A DNA stretch of 64,000 nt from Alisma plantago-aquatica (taxonomy: Eukaryota > Streptophyta > Magnoliopsida > Alismatales > Alismataceae). The notes beneath the pieces are model-generated. The model was not told the DNA's origin. It worked only from the letters and a program-made list of their open reading frames with translations, and searched no databases. Each line of letters starts with the position of its first letter. Within the stretch, counting starts at the first letter, position 1. Position numbers and translations under genes: made by a program. Below are positions 10,422 through 22,506 of the stretch, piece by piece. Location of the stretch: assembly GCA_963693085.1 (NCBI GenBank), contig OY856411.1, positions 113,514,767 to 113,578,766 on the forward strand. The letters are read 5' to 3'.

Positions 10422-12543
10422 TGTTGGGAAATAGGGTGACATAATAGGCTTTGGAAAAAAAAATTATTGCCATATTCTCCATAAACTAGTAGATCGCATC
10501 AACAACTATATAATGGAAAGGATGGTTTGGAGGATATACCAGGTCCTGGAGCAAGTCCAATGACATTATTCCCTTCATTGTAAATACACAACTGTCTTCT
10601 AGTTGCACTGGGACTCATCTATGACTCCTCCATGGATAGAAAACTCGAACGTCATTTGTAGTAACTCCTCTCACAATGGATTTTTGGCTATCATTGTCCT
10701 CCTAGCGGCAGACAATGACCTCCCACCTCTAGAATAGTCCATGTGGGCCACGGGGAACTCCACGTTGCAGTTTCAGAGCCAACATGAAGGAGTTTTCCCC
10801 TCCCATTGACGTACTAGTCGCCGACATGCTCTCTTGCAACTGATCCTCAATTGTTCTCTCACTTGCTATCCCTTCCTTTAACATGTAGGACTTGCTCTGG
10901 ATCTCTATTGGTTACCAAAACTAGAGAGGACAACAATTGTCAGCGCAACTAATTCTCAATTGTGTATCTTGGGAAGTCCCCAATACTCCTCTATTTATAG
11001 TTGAGGCCAAGATCAGCATTTCCAACCTGTGTGGGAGTAGAAGGGTTCAGAATCACGAAGTTTCTAGAAGCTACAAACTACAAAATAGTCGTCTCATGAG
11101 ATAATCGGTCATCTCCCTTAGTGAGACAGTTGTTTTGTGTAGTTTCTTGTTGATAATTTAATTCACAATTCATTTTCAAATAATGTCCAACATTAAGCCT
11201 TGTACCAATTGAATTGAACAAGTGAAATGATTAAACTTTTCTCATGATTTAGGAAAATCACCAGAAGCTTTGGTTGGCTTGACCGAGCCGACCGATTCAC
11301 TAGGTGAACCAGTTGCCTCACCAACCTGAGCCAATCAGTTCACCTACTATGCCTATTTATTGGTGTCCTAAGTCATGCAGAAATTAGCCAATTCAATTTT
11401 TAATCAACCTGACACTCGAATTAATCAGTTCAACACTTGACCTTGGTAGTATTGAGTATTATAATTTGATATGTTGTTTAATCGAATACTTAAACATCCC
11501 TTGTGATCAAATTAAACATCATTCTGAAAATAATCATTTAATTCAAGTGTATCCTATGTGTGTGACCCTATAGGTCTAGAATTACATTGGCAATGAATGT
11601 CCATAACCAATTATGCAAAGAGTGCCTAGTCACACATCATTGCTACCCAAGTAATTTGGAAAGTTGGAAAAAAAATTCAACCCAGAATCCATGATTAGTG
11701 TTACAGTGATCATATAATTCCTTTGTCTCTAATATCTAGATTGAACTTGAGGCATGGAATCGTCATTCTCTCAACATTGAATTTGTGTTCCTTGATATAG
11801 AGTTGATTGTTTAAGATGGGTGTAAATTCACATATCATATACTGAATCACATGAGTACGGTTGCACATTTCTCAATCTCGCTTATCAAGAGGCCTTGGAT
11901 ATCAAACTCATGTAGGAGGGACAAATCCCATCTACATCATTTACACTCAAATCCCCATGTGTCACAGTTACCCAATCATCACCGTCATGGCAACCCTTAT
12001 TTCAAGGATTACATTTGATGATGTCAAAGTATACCAAATGACATGTGATGAATGTAGTGACTTCAGGTCTACGAACCACACTCACCACTATCACTATGAG
12101 AGATGATTATGACTACCATTCCATGGTCTCCATGTATCACTCTCATGGTGTGTGTGTGTCTGATACAGTGTTCTATAACAAGTACATGTGTGAGTGACTT
12201 GATATCATATATCATAACTAATCAGATTATGTCATTAGTCAACACACAGTCTAGTCTTATGTATTACTTTTGTTTATTTTGCTTCCACAATAATATCCGT
12301 CTAGGGACATAACAAGAATGTATGTATTCTTAGAATTTGAATGACTGCATTGTTCAAGTCATGTACTTGAAGACATATGTCATTGAGTAACATTATTCTT
12401 TAGACATCTACTTATGTTTGTGTCATCATCTCATGATCGAGAAAAACAAATAGGAAGAATTACCTTTTATTATTATCAAAGTAGATATTTGATGCCACAT
12501 TCCAATCATTATATGATTGGCTCTCTGGGCATACATACCAACT
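10422..12543 (-). repeat. 3' LTR of copia B
   Basis: This LTR begins TGTTGGGAAATAGGG and aligns throughout with 17588-19713, for example the LTR end that reads CTCTGGGCATACATACC in both. It ends CCAACT, with the terminal CA decayed to CT. Confidence 0.88.
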
Positions 12544-12560
12544 GACTCCCACTTGCACTT
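12544..12560 (-). other. Polypurine tract of copia B
   Basis: The minus strand reads GTGCAAGTGGGAGTC abutting the 3' LTR, the same form as at 203-217. Confidence 0.7.
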
Positions 12561-13397
12561 AGAGCCAATCACCCACGAATCATATTCCAAGTGATGTTAA
12601 CATGTATGTTATGTTTCGGCATGCAAGCGCTTTTATAATGGGTTTAGCAACATTTTCTTCAAGCCAGTATTTTTCAATTTTTGCATCTCATCATTGTGCG
12701 GCCTTTCGCATAACATGGAAGTGCCATAGTATGCTATCTGAGGCTCTATGCATGTATAGTAGCTCCATTGTTTTCACAGTATTTCTACTGTGTCATCAAC
12801 AATTGGAACCTTCGACAAGTTCACCCATGTGAACTTCTTGGTCCATATAGTATCCTCTGTTGTTCTCATAACACAGAGATACATAGCTTTGTCTATAGAT
12901 ATAAACAACTATCTTTAGATCGGATCCCTTTCCACCTTACAATTCTTTCTTTAGAGTGACCCATAAATTTAGATTACGATCATTAATTTTTTAGTTTGGA
13001 AGCTTGCATCGGTGTAACTCTGTATACCCAATTCTTCCTTATTACCATAACCAAGGAACTGATCCTTTTAGTGATTCACAAGCACTTAAGAATGTTCTTT
13101 ATGGTAGTCCAGTGACTTTCACTAGTATCTGACATATACCTTCTCATCATGTCCAATACATATGAGATTTCTAGATAGGTATATATATACTCTCATCATC
13201 TCTAATACATATGAGATGATTGGATATCCAATACATACAAAATAACTGGATATGCTCTCGTCATGTACAATACATATGAGATAAAAGGATAAGTACATAA
13301 CATTGTATTAAACATAGATCCAATTGCAAATGCATATGACATATATTCCATGTGTTCCCATTCTTCATAAGAATTCAGACACTAGGCTTCAGAGAGA

Positions 13398-14130
13398 CTA
13401 ACTCCATGGAACATGGACACATTTTCTGTCATTGAATCTTATATGTTGAACTCTTTTCAACATCTTGCCAATGTATTTTCTCTTTCTTAGGTCAAGAACC
13501 TTTCCAGATCTATCTCTATAGACCTCAATCCCTATCTCATAGGATGCTTCTCCTAAACCCTTCATATAGAAGGTACTTTCCTTGCCAGGTTTTAGCATAT
13601 GCAGTAATAAGGACATTATTCTCCATCATCAAGTGGAATATAAATAGGCCCCCACTAAATATTTTGTAATCACATATTTCATGTTCATTTTGACTAAAGT
13701 CAAACTCTTTGACTGTCTTGTCAAATAGAAGTTTCCAACTCTGAGAGGCCTACTTCAGTCCACAGATTGACCTTTGTAGCTTATAGACTTTATTTTCTAT
13801 TGGATTTATAAAACCTTTAGGCTGTATCACATACACATCCTTATAATTATTCTAATAAGGAATGTGATTTTAACATCCATATGCCAAATCTCACAGTCAT
13901 ACTAAGATGCAATATCGAGCATGATCCAGACGGATTTAACCATGATAACTGGTGGAAGACTTCATCATATTAAGCGCCTTGAATTGGTTTGAAACTCTTT
14001 ACAACCAATTTACCCTTTTCCATTTTGGTCTTCTTTCAAAGACCCAAATGCAACCTATGGATTTTACCCCTTCAGTTGAATCCACCAAGGTCATACCTTG
14101 TTGGTGTACATGGAGTCTATCTTTGATCCC
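13398..14130 (-). pseudogene. Copia B reverse transcriptase remnant
   Basis: The region 13640-13840 on the minus strand reads DVYVIQPKGFINP, then KLQRSICGLK, ASQSWKLLFD and VKEFDFSQNEHE. This corresponds to the copia RT blocks VYMTQPEGF, KLKKSIYGLKQASR-WN and FD--VK-FGF. Nearer the PPT, a 72-codon frame (13616-13398) contains ESTFYMKGLGEASYEIGIEVYRD and RKRKYIGKMLKRVQ, matching the KDLGEASYILGIKIYRDR and STYIDKVLKRF region. A stop replaces Gln in the GLKQAS block. The catalytic YVDD segment lies between these blocks and is not intact. Confidence 0.8.
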
Positions 14131-14749
14131 ATGGCCTCAAGCCATTTCTTAAAATTTGGTTCCTCAATAGATTCTAGGTATTTTTTGACTCATCATATAT
14201 GACCAAGTCACCACCTTTTGAGCCATAAGATGTCATAATATTTCGATCTCAAGGTGTGTACTACGAGAGCTACAAGTTCTTTGTCTACATAAGGAACTTG
14301 AGATTCCACAACAGCTTGTGATTCTCCTTGATCCTACCATACCTCTTTAGGTTCAATGTTTTCTTGTTTGTCTTGAACATTTTGAGTTCTACTTTTACTC
14401 CCACTGATTTCTTTGAACTAAGTTTCTCTTAAGGAATATGGTTATCCAGATTAACAAACAAACACTTAGTTGTCGGATTGGGATAAGAGTAGTATTCAAC
14501 AAAATAACATTTATGTGATTTGTGGACAAACCCTTTTAAGTAACTATTTTCTTATATAAGCTCTCAATCCTAATAACTATAAAAGACACATTGGGACACC
14601 TCCCATGACATATCTCATATGGTGTCTTCTAAACCATTTTTGATAGCACAATGTTTTAGTGTAAATCATGTCCCACAAGAAATTGTAAAATCAGCTAGAT
14701 TTTAATTGATAATTGCACCATGACTTGATAGGGTGTGATAACTTCTATC

Positions 14750-15070
14750 TGATACACTTTCATGATATGCTATCATCATATTTTAGGTGGAGTTAATCAT
14801 GATACATTATCACAATCTCCTCAAAAGGTTCATACACTCTTGATTTAAAATATTTCAACATTGATCACATCGAAGTATCTTAATACTTTTACAAAGTTAG
14901 TTACGTACTTCATTCACAATCTCCTTGAACACTTCAAGAGTTTCATACCTATATTTTATTAAATACAAACTTCATATCTACTAATAGCATCAGTAAATAT
15001 AATGAGGTACTAGTAACCACCTTTAGCATTCATTCTAAAAGGACTATATACATTAGTATGTATGAGCCCT
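14750..15070 (-). pseudogene. Copia B integrase remnant
   Basis: The minus strand around 14955-15065 reads HTNVYSPFRMNAKGGY, a stop, then LIIFTDAISRYEVCI. This matches the integrase start [28 protein letters not shown]. Fragments of the SDRGGEY and LTPP blocks follow toward 14750. It is heavily mutated. Confidence 0.65.
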
Positions 15071-15559
15071 AATAGAACAGTCGCCCTCCCGCTACATCTA
15101 GTGAAAATGCATTTGTAATATTGGACAATGAATAAGATATGCATGTCACTATTGGTTCAACAACTAAAAAGGTCTAGTATGGATTCTAGAAATGCATTTT
15201 TCAATTATTCACTCTAGATGAAAATGCTCTAGGTATTCAGTTGTTTGAGCCATCAAGTCATTCAATATATGTTTCATACACATTTATCTTTCGATTATCA
15301 TATATAGTTTGTGAGACACATGTCATTGCCATGAAAGATCATATCTTTTAAAATGAGATGTAATGCCTTGTCAAACAAGACATATGATGTTTTCATCAAT
15401 GGAAAGTTCATAATAGCCATTCATTACGTCTATTATGTGCCCATGATTGATAGCTTCCAATTGTAGTGGTAGAAACCCTTTCTTTGTACAATTCTAGCTT
15501 ACTTCTTATTGGGTTATGAAGTAGAGATATCTATCTTCTACCTTTGTTCCTTTAAGTGA

Positions 15560-16260
15560 AAAGGCATATTTCTTTTTCACTTACCCTTCTCCATGAAATG
15601 AGTGTAGAAGACTTGGACTTTAGCTTAGACTCAAAACTCTTCTTGGCCTTGCCTTTGCCCTTGGACTCACTTCTATTGATCACCATAAAATATTTGTCCT
15701 ACTTCTTTTGTGCTTTAGCATCGACATTCCAAGCATTTAATAAATTTACTATATGATTCACACAACAAATTGTAGAATAATATCCATGGTCAACTCTTGA
15801 CCTAAGAGAAATCCCAGTCACTCCACCTGCCCAATCATATCGAGCACATGGGGATGTACTGGACCTCCCTTTGTCAATTTGCACTGAACTAGCACTTTGA
15901 AGACATTATAACTTGTTTTCTTTACATGATTCTTAAGATGTGTTACCATCTCGAGAATGTCCATGTTTTCATGTTTCATAGTTCATACAATAGAGAATTA
16001 GGTATTCAAATGTCTATGGCATAATTGTCATGCTTCTAGTAAACGTCCATTTCTTCCTTAGGCACATTTGAAGCGGTTCTTCTGGCACTGGCCTTTCAAG
16101 GACATATAGCTTTTGCTCATTGATGAGAACATTTCTCAAAGTCCTTAAGAAGTTGTGCAACTTCATCCCATTTTGTCCCTCTAAAGGACTCATTGCAATA
16201 TGAACATGTTTGTGTTTGATATTAGTTTGTATAAAGAAATTATTGCAATTTTTCAAAACA
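15560..16260 (-). pseudogene. Copia B gag remnant
   Basis: The minus strand from 16256 reads MSPLEGQNGMKLHNFLRTLR, then VLINEQKLYVLERPVPEEP. It corresponds to the copia gag opening in which L-G-NY--W-RNLRIVL--EKK-YVLD-P-P-EP is typical of BARE-like elements. Further downstream the text resembles the block with a GGPVHPHVLDMIGQVEWLGF-type string. A Lys-rich stretch near 15620-15660 matches the basic linker before the gag zinc knuckle. No continuous frame remains. Confidence 0.65.
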
Positions 16261-17411
16261 TTTTTTGATTTGGTTCGATTTGATAAATTTAACGATACTA
16301 GTTAGGTTTTAAATTAACTATGACTCCCACTATTTTGTTCAAATTGATAACCATCAGATATCAATTCAGAATATTGTAGTTTACAATATTCTATGGTCCA
16401 AGATTCAAGACAATTCAACTATTACCCGACCAACACCAGCATATATAGTCAATTATCAAGGTAAGAAAATTTTGCCAATTGCATCATATGGTAATCTTGA
16501 ATAGATGATATGATCAACTCTTTGCCATAATCATCTACATGCCTCTGGGCTTAGACACATTAAGAATCACCAGTTAAGCCTGACCAAATAGCCAACATGA
16601 TATAATGCACCCCATTTGGGTGGAACCAATATTACTATCATCACACTTCCATGAGATAGATGACACACCACGCTAGGGTGTAACCTACGCTTGGTTGATC
16701 AAGCTTTTCATGTGTGATGATTTTGGAAAACATCTAAGACTTAATATTTTATTTGAGGGGTTTTGTATTTATAAACACATATTTTATCCAATCACCACAT
16801 ATATAGTACATATCATATACATGATATATCCCACAACCAAAACATGTATAATAAACAAAAAGAGATGGTTATGGCCATCATAACGTAATTCCTTGGAGCC
16901 ACAAGGAATTATCACAACCTAGATCTACATCACATGCAAAAACCTATTGTTGATGACGATATGTGCTGATCAATTTGGGTTGTTCAGTTCAACCTTTGAA
17001 CTAATCTGCTCGCATCCTGGATGGTCGTTTGATTCTTCTGTCCACCATCTACTGGCTCCTCTAACTGATCAGTTGGGTTTACCAGACGATTGGTTCGGCT
17101 CGTCCTTCTAGACCTCCATCCGGTCAGTACATCTCTGAGATGGTCAGTTGGCATTGTCAGAACATCCTTCTTCTTTGTCATAATAGAAAAGTAAACTATT
17201 CTACTATTGCATGATTATAGAGAAACCTCAAGTTACATTCAAGCGTAAAAAGGGTAGGAAAGAATTAACTTTATGTTGGGAAGATAAGTTAGAGGCTCGG
17301 TATGCAGACTAAGATAAAACATGATTAACCATGCACTAATAATAGGGGTTATTGTCCATAACCATGCTACACATACACCATCAAAACTCACTTCTAGGGT
17401 GACATGTGTAA

Positions 17412-17459
<48 letters not shown>

Positions 17460-17573
17460 TTTGGGATTATCCTGGTAATTGATTGGACAAGAAATTATTC
17501 ACATCACATGAAATAATTAAACGATAAAATCAAAAATCTGATCATATTGATTATCCCATTAGTAGACTGAACT
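16261..17573 (-). other. Copia B leader between gag and PBS
   Basis: This is the non-coding leader of B. Parts align with copia A 21200-22490, for example the CACACTTCC word and the TTTTCATGTGT word that follow in the same order. Apart from the (AT)n run I see no further signal. Confidence 0.5.
17416..17456. repeat. (AT)n microsatellite in copia B leader
   Basis: About 20 AT units, ending roughly 118 bases from the PBS of B. Copia A has a run at the equivalent place (22328-22383). Confidence 0.95.
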
Positions 17574-17586
17574 GGCTTTAATATTA
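17573..17586 (-). other. Primer binding site of copia B, Met-tRNA type (decayed)
   Basis: The plus strand reads TGGCTTTAATATTA next to the LTR. Its complement resembles TGGTATCAGAGCCA with several changes. Position and orientation fit. Confidence 0.5.
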
Positions 17587-17587
17587 T

Positions 17588-19713
17588 TTTTGGGAGATAG
17601 AGTGACATAATAGGTACTAGAAACAAAAAATTTATTGCCATATTCCCCATAAACCAACAGATTGCGTCAACAATTATATAATGGATAGGATGGTTTCGAG
17701 GATATACATGTTCTTGGAGCAAGTCAAATGACATACTCATCATCATTGTAGATGCACAACTATCTTCTAGTTGTACTAGTACTTGTCTTTGGCTCCTCCA
17801 CGGACAACAAACTTGAATATCATCATCTACAGCAACTCCTCTCGCCATGAACTGCAACAACCTCCCACCTCTAGAGTAGTCCACACGTACCACAGGGAAC
17901 TCCATGTTGTGTTACCAGAGCCAACATGAAGGAGTTGTCCCCTCCTGTTGATGTACTAGTCACCGACATACTCTCCCACAACTAATCCTCAGTTGTTCTC
18001 TCCCTCACTGTACCTCCCTTTAATGGGTGAGACTTTCTTGGGCTCTCTATTGATTAAACCAACTAGAGAGGACAACAATTATCAGAGCAAGAGATTCTCA
18101 ACCGTGTGTCTTGGCAAGCCACTGGTACCCCTATATTTATAGTAGAGGCCAACTTAGGGTTCCAATCTGTGTGGAAGTAGAAGGTTTTGGATTATGAGTT
18201 TTCTAGAACTTGCAAACTACAAAATGGTCATCTCACAAAGTGAAACAATAGTCATTTGAGTGAAGCAGTCATCTCCCTTCACGAGACGGTCATTTTGTAG
18301 AGTTTCATATTCACAATTTAATTCACAATTCATTTCAGATTAATGTGCGACATTAATCCTTACACCAATCGAATTGAACAAGTGAAACGATTCAACTTTT
18401 CTCATGATTTGGAAAAATCATCAAAAACTTCACTTGGCTTGATCAAGTCGATTGCTTCAATAGGTGAACCAGACGTCTCACAATCTTGAATCGATCACTT
18501 CACCTAGTGAGCTGATTGGTTGGTGTCCTGAGTCATGCAGAAATCAGCCAATTCAATTTTCAATCAATGTGACACTCCAATTAATCAGTTGAACACTTGA
18601 ACTTTATAGTTCTAAGTCCAGACACTTGATTTTGTTTAATGGAATAATATACACCTTTCATAATTATAATTAAACATCATTCATGAATATAGTCCTTTAA
18701 TACAAGTTTATCCTATGTGTGTGACCCTATAGGTCTAGAATTTTGTTGGGAGTGAATGTCCATAACCAATTATGACATCGGAAGAAAAGAGCAATACCTA
18801 ATCACACATCATTGCTACACAAGTAATTTGGAAAGTTGAAGAACAACTTCAACCTACAATCCATGATAAGTGTTACAATGATCGTATAGTTCCTTTGTCT
18901 CTGATTTTTGGATTGAACCCAAGGCATGGAATCGTCATCCTCGCAACGTTCAATCCATGTTCCTTGATCTAGTGCAGACTGTTTGAGATGTGTATAAGTT
19001 CACATATCATATATTGAATTACATGAGTACGACCGTACATTTCTCAGTCTAGCTTATCAAGAGGCCCTGGATATCAAACTCCTTTAGGAGGGAAAAATCA
19101 CATCTACATCACTTACACTCAAATCCCCATGTGTCACAGGTACCCAATCATCACCATGATGGCAACCCTTATATCAGGATTGTCTTTGATGATGCAAAAG
19201 TATACCGAATGACATGTGATGAATGTGGCGACTTCAGGTCTAAGAACTACAATCACCACTATCACTATAAGAGATGATTATGGCTACCATTACATGGTTT
19301 TCATCTATCACTCTCATGGTGGATTTTTTGGATACACTGTTCTCTAACATGTACATGTGTGAGTGACTTGATATCATGTATCATGACTAATGAGATTCTA
19401 TCATCAATCAACACACACTCTAGTCTTATGTATTACTTTCATCTATTTTCCTTCCATAGTAATATCAGACTATGAACATAACAAGAATGTATGTACTCTT
19501 AGCATGCATATGATCTCATCGCTCAAGTCATGTACTTGAAAACATACTTCATTGAGTAACATCATTCTTTAGACATCTACTTATGTTTGTGTCATCTTCT
19601 CATGACTGAGATAATCATAATAGTTAGAAATACCTTTTAATATCATCAAATTAGATATTTAATTCCACTTTCCAATCATTATATGATTGAATCTCTGGGC
19701 ATACATACCAACA
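17588..19713 (-). repeat. 5' LTR of copia B
   Basis: This is the partner of 10422-12543, similar along its whole 2.1-kb length. On the plus strand it starts TTTTGGGAGATAG (TGTT decayed to TTTT) and ends ACATACCAACA. Confidence 0.88.
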
Positions 19714-19718
19714 TGGGT
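19714..19718. repeat. Right target-site duplication of copia B
   Basis: TGGGT, the partner of CGAGC at 10417-10421. The sequence after it (CGTCATTAAGTCCC) continues the interrupted E LTR. Confidence 0.55.
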
Positions 19719-20273
19719 CGTCATTAAGTCCCAATTTTCAAATCTATCACTATCTTTAATATACAGTTATCACATAGAGTTGGTACCACAGACACCAAAT
19801 TTGGTCAAACCAAGTTGTTGACTGGCTTGAAGCCCTTAAGTGTTTGTACTACCAACATGTGTGTCGATAGAACTAAGTTGTATTTGAGTTGTTTTGGGTG
19901 CAAAAGTCGGTACCACTGACTAGAATGTCAGTGGAACCAAAATTGTGTCAATATCACCGACGAAAATGTCAATGGCATCAAGTTTTCTATAGATTTATTA
20001 TTGGAATTTTACAAAAAGATGATAGCACTGACTCCAAAGTTAGTGGTATTGAGTTGTACCAGAAGTGCTCAAATTTATTGAAATGAATAAAAACCAACAT
20101 AAGTCTAAAAAAAAAGATAAATCAATCTAATTTGATAAAAGTACTTCAATTGATGCAATAATGTTTCACTGGCTAATGATGATAATGAAGACATAAATAA
20201 TGTTAGGATGAAAAAATATGCATGAAATACATGGGAAAATAGCATGTAAAAGCAATTAAAACTTAGTGAGTAA
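19719..20273 (-). repeat. 5' LTR of gypsy E, right fragment
   Basis: This continues the LTR broken at 10421 and aligns with about 4160-4717. It includes the clearest hairpin of the array, at 19909-19938, and ends GTGAGTAA where the intact partner has GTGTGTCA. Confidence 0.8.
19800..20065. repeat. Hairpin array in the E 5' LTR
   Basis: The best unit is 19909-19938: GGTACCACTGAC, a six-base loop, then GTCAGTGGAACC, with 11 of 12 arm positions paired. Further imperfect units lie near 19770-19800, 19846-19875, 19955-19980 and 20022-20049. Confidence 0.65.
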
Positions 20274-20278
20274 TGATC
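20274..20278. repeat. Right target-site duplication of gypsy E
   Basis: TGATC, the partner of AGATC at 3199-3203. Confidence 0.5.
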
Positions 20279-20399
20279 CACCTCTCTCTTCATTAAGGTT
20301 TACTTCTTTTTTTATCATGCATATTAGAGCATATGTGAGATCCAAATTTGATATCCAATATCCAAGATGAAAAGTATATGATTTAATCTCTATAACATG

Positions 20400-21190
20400 T
20401 ATACCTGAAGTGGATACTTTTATCCTCCCTTCTTCTTTAGTTTCTTAATGTAAAGAGGGATTTTTTTCCCAATGTCCAGTCTAGTGATGATAGTGGCAAT
20501 TTCCTTTCTTGCCTACTCCTCATTTATCATTAAGTGAAGAAGGCCTGGACTTTTGGCTAACTTTAGAACTCATCTTTGCTTTGACTTTGCCCTTTCCTCA
20601 ATTGACCATAAAACAAACTTGGGCTTGTCTTTCTTCATTTAAGTCTCAACAATCATCAACATGCCAAACAACTATAACTACAATCAAACAAAGTTGTTTA
20701 TGTTGTAGTTCATGACAAACTAACAATAAGATTTAAGAAATGATTGTAAGATTATATTAGTGGCCAACTCTTAGTGTAAGGGTAATCCTAGTCTCTCTAG
20801 GATTCCCACATACCCAATCAACTTGAGTACATGGGGCCCAACTAGATCACCTTCAATCATGTTGTACTTAAACAAGCCCTTGCAAACATCATACCTCTCT
20901 TACCTATATATTTCATAGATGTGTTAACATCAATATAATCGCCATGTTCTTATGGGGATTATGAAGCTCACAAGTCATGGAGCATAGCATGGTGAAACTA
21001 ATGTAAGTAGAGTCATTATATGCTTACAATAAGCTTCAATTTTAGCTCTAGGAGAATTTGGAGATGGTTCTTCTAGTTTTGGTGTTTGCAGGACACAAAG
21101 CTTATGTTCATTAGTGAAAACAATTATCAATGTCCAATAGCAGTTAGGGAAGGCATTCCCATTAAACTTTCTTTATAAATGATCAACCAT
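20400..21190 (-). pseudogene. Copia A gag remnant
   Basis: The minus strand near 21030-21160 reads TLIIVFTNEHKLCVLQTPKL, then EEPSPNSPRAKIEA. This is the copia gag opening (RNLRIVL--EKKLYVL--P-P-EPA-NAARA) and is clearly related to the gag of element B at 16090-16230. The stretch at 20500-20620 matches the basic linker of B at 15590-15680. Stops are frequent. It is the 5' half of the element whose pol lies at 950-2800, separated from it by the 17-kb insertion. Confidence 0.65.
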
Positions 21191-22323
21191 AGTGAGAACT
21201 GGTTATGTGTCTTTTCCATCAGATCTACAAATAAAATATTTCGATGAGTCAACTATTTTATTTGAAAAATTATTTGATTTCATGATATGATTTTTTTTCC
21301 TTTAACTAATAGAACTCCCACTTTTGATGAACCCAATATCCCTCACTAGTAATTTAGAATATTACACCAGTCAATTATCTAGTGAGTAAAGATCCATAAT
21401 ATATTAAGTTATGATTCAACTTTGTTTGTCATCCCATAACTTAACTATTTAGGTAGGTAAAGTTACTGATTGCATCCCATGCAACTCTTCGATAGATTTT
21501 TCCAAAATCCTTATCGTAAATCATCTTATAAAGCATATTCCATTAATCTGATTAAGATCACCTTCGTTATTCCAATTATAGTGCATAGTACAATAACCTA
21601 CACACCCTACTTTGATAGACCCACATATGTATTGTCACACTTCCCCATTATAGATGATGCTCCACACTTTGGCATGTATTTGGTCAAGGTTTTCATGTGT
21701 ACAACATATTGGAAGGCTTTCTAAACTTAATAATAAATTGAGGCATTTGAAGCGATATTCATAAGTATATTATCACCATCACATATACTTAATTATACAT
21801 ATCATATACTACAATTAACTGCCACAAGTGACAAAACTATATTTAATAACTAGTACAACATCTTAAGAGAGCAATATTTGTAAAAAAACAACCAAAAGAT
21901 TCACATTCCATGTAACCATAGATCTACTTTATAGGGATATCTACTCAATTGAATGGTAATCTAGTTGGCCTTTTGGATTTTTTTATTGAGTTATTTGGTT
22001 GTTAATGGAATTGTCGATTGGTATCCATCACGAACCCTCCAATGACCTTCCTCATTGGTGTGGCCTTTTGATTATATCCTATTTGGTTATTCACCATGAT
22101 TCATTGTTGATGTCAAAGCATAATGTGAATCTAATTCTAAGAATTCAATTTTACATAGAGAATGTAAAGAGAGGGGAATGGCATGCAAAACATATGCATG
22201 TTCCATGTTTTGAATACAATAAAAAATTGTGAATTTACATGATTCAGATCACAAGCACCACAACGACCAATATTCCTTATCTACATCCACCAAACAAAAT
22301 GATTTTTAAAGGATTCACACTGG

Positions 22324-22327
<4 letters not shown>

Positions 22328-22383
<56 letters not shown>
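22328..22383. repeat. (AT)n microsatellite in copia A leader
   Basis: About 28 AT units, roughly 108 bases from the PBS of A. This mirrors the position of the run in copia B. Confidence 0.95.
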
Positions 22384-22387
<4 letters not shown>

Positions 22388-22490
22388 GACATATGATAGG
22401 TGTTTATTAATGGGGATACATATTGCATAATTATCCGTTCATCAAAGATATGTGGTTCAAAACCTGAACCAATATTATAAAGAATGATAT

Positions 22491-22504
22491 TGGCTCTAAT
22501 ACCA
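22491..22504 (-). other. Primer binding site of copia A, Met-tRNA type
   Basis: The plus strand reads TGGCTCTAATACCA. Its complement TGGTATTAGAGCCA differs from the initiator-Met PBS TGGTATCAGAGCCA by one transition. The LTR starts within a few bases. Confidence 0.75.
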
Positions 22505-22506
22505 TT

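Larger units (their letters stand above)
10422..19713 (-). mobile_element. Copia element B, complete in structure, inserted in the E 5' LTR
   Basis: A 9,292-bp Ty1/copia element on the minus strand, with LTRs at 10422-12543 (2,122 bp) and 17588-19713 (2,126 bp). The LTR termini are TGTTGG...CCAACA, each slightly decayed. A Met-tRNA-like PBS, gag, integrase, reverse transcriptase and PPT occur in the expected minus-strand order. All protein frames are broken. It belongs to the same broad group as copia A (similar gag and leader) but is clearly diverged from it. The element is the innermost and hence youngest member of this nest. Confidence 0.85.
3204..20273 (-). mobile_element. Ty3/gypsy element E (Athila-like gag and protease), inserted in copia A
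   Basis: Two similar LTRs bracket this element: 3204-4717 (1,514 bp), and 9456-10421 joined to 19719-20273 (966+555=1,521 bp) once insertion B is removed. On the minus strand the order is 5' LTR, Asp-tRNA-like PBS, gag, protease, a long non-coding stretch, PPT and 3' LTR. Reverse transcriptase, RNase H and integrase were not found in the ~4.7-kb internal region, so E looks non-autonomous. Flanking AGATC/TGATC supports insertion into copia A, whose pol lies left and gag right. The Athila-like assignment rests on gag and protease wording and the PBS type. Confidence 0.78.

Noticed and set aside
22239..22430. Open frame with an Ile-Tyr repeat
   Set aside because: It is translation of the (AT)n microsatellite. 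The same applies to 25184-25411.
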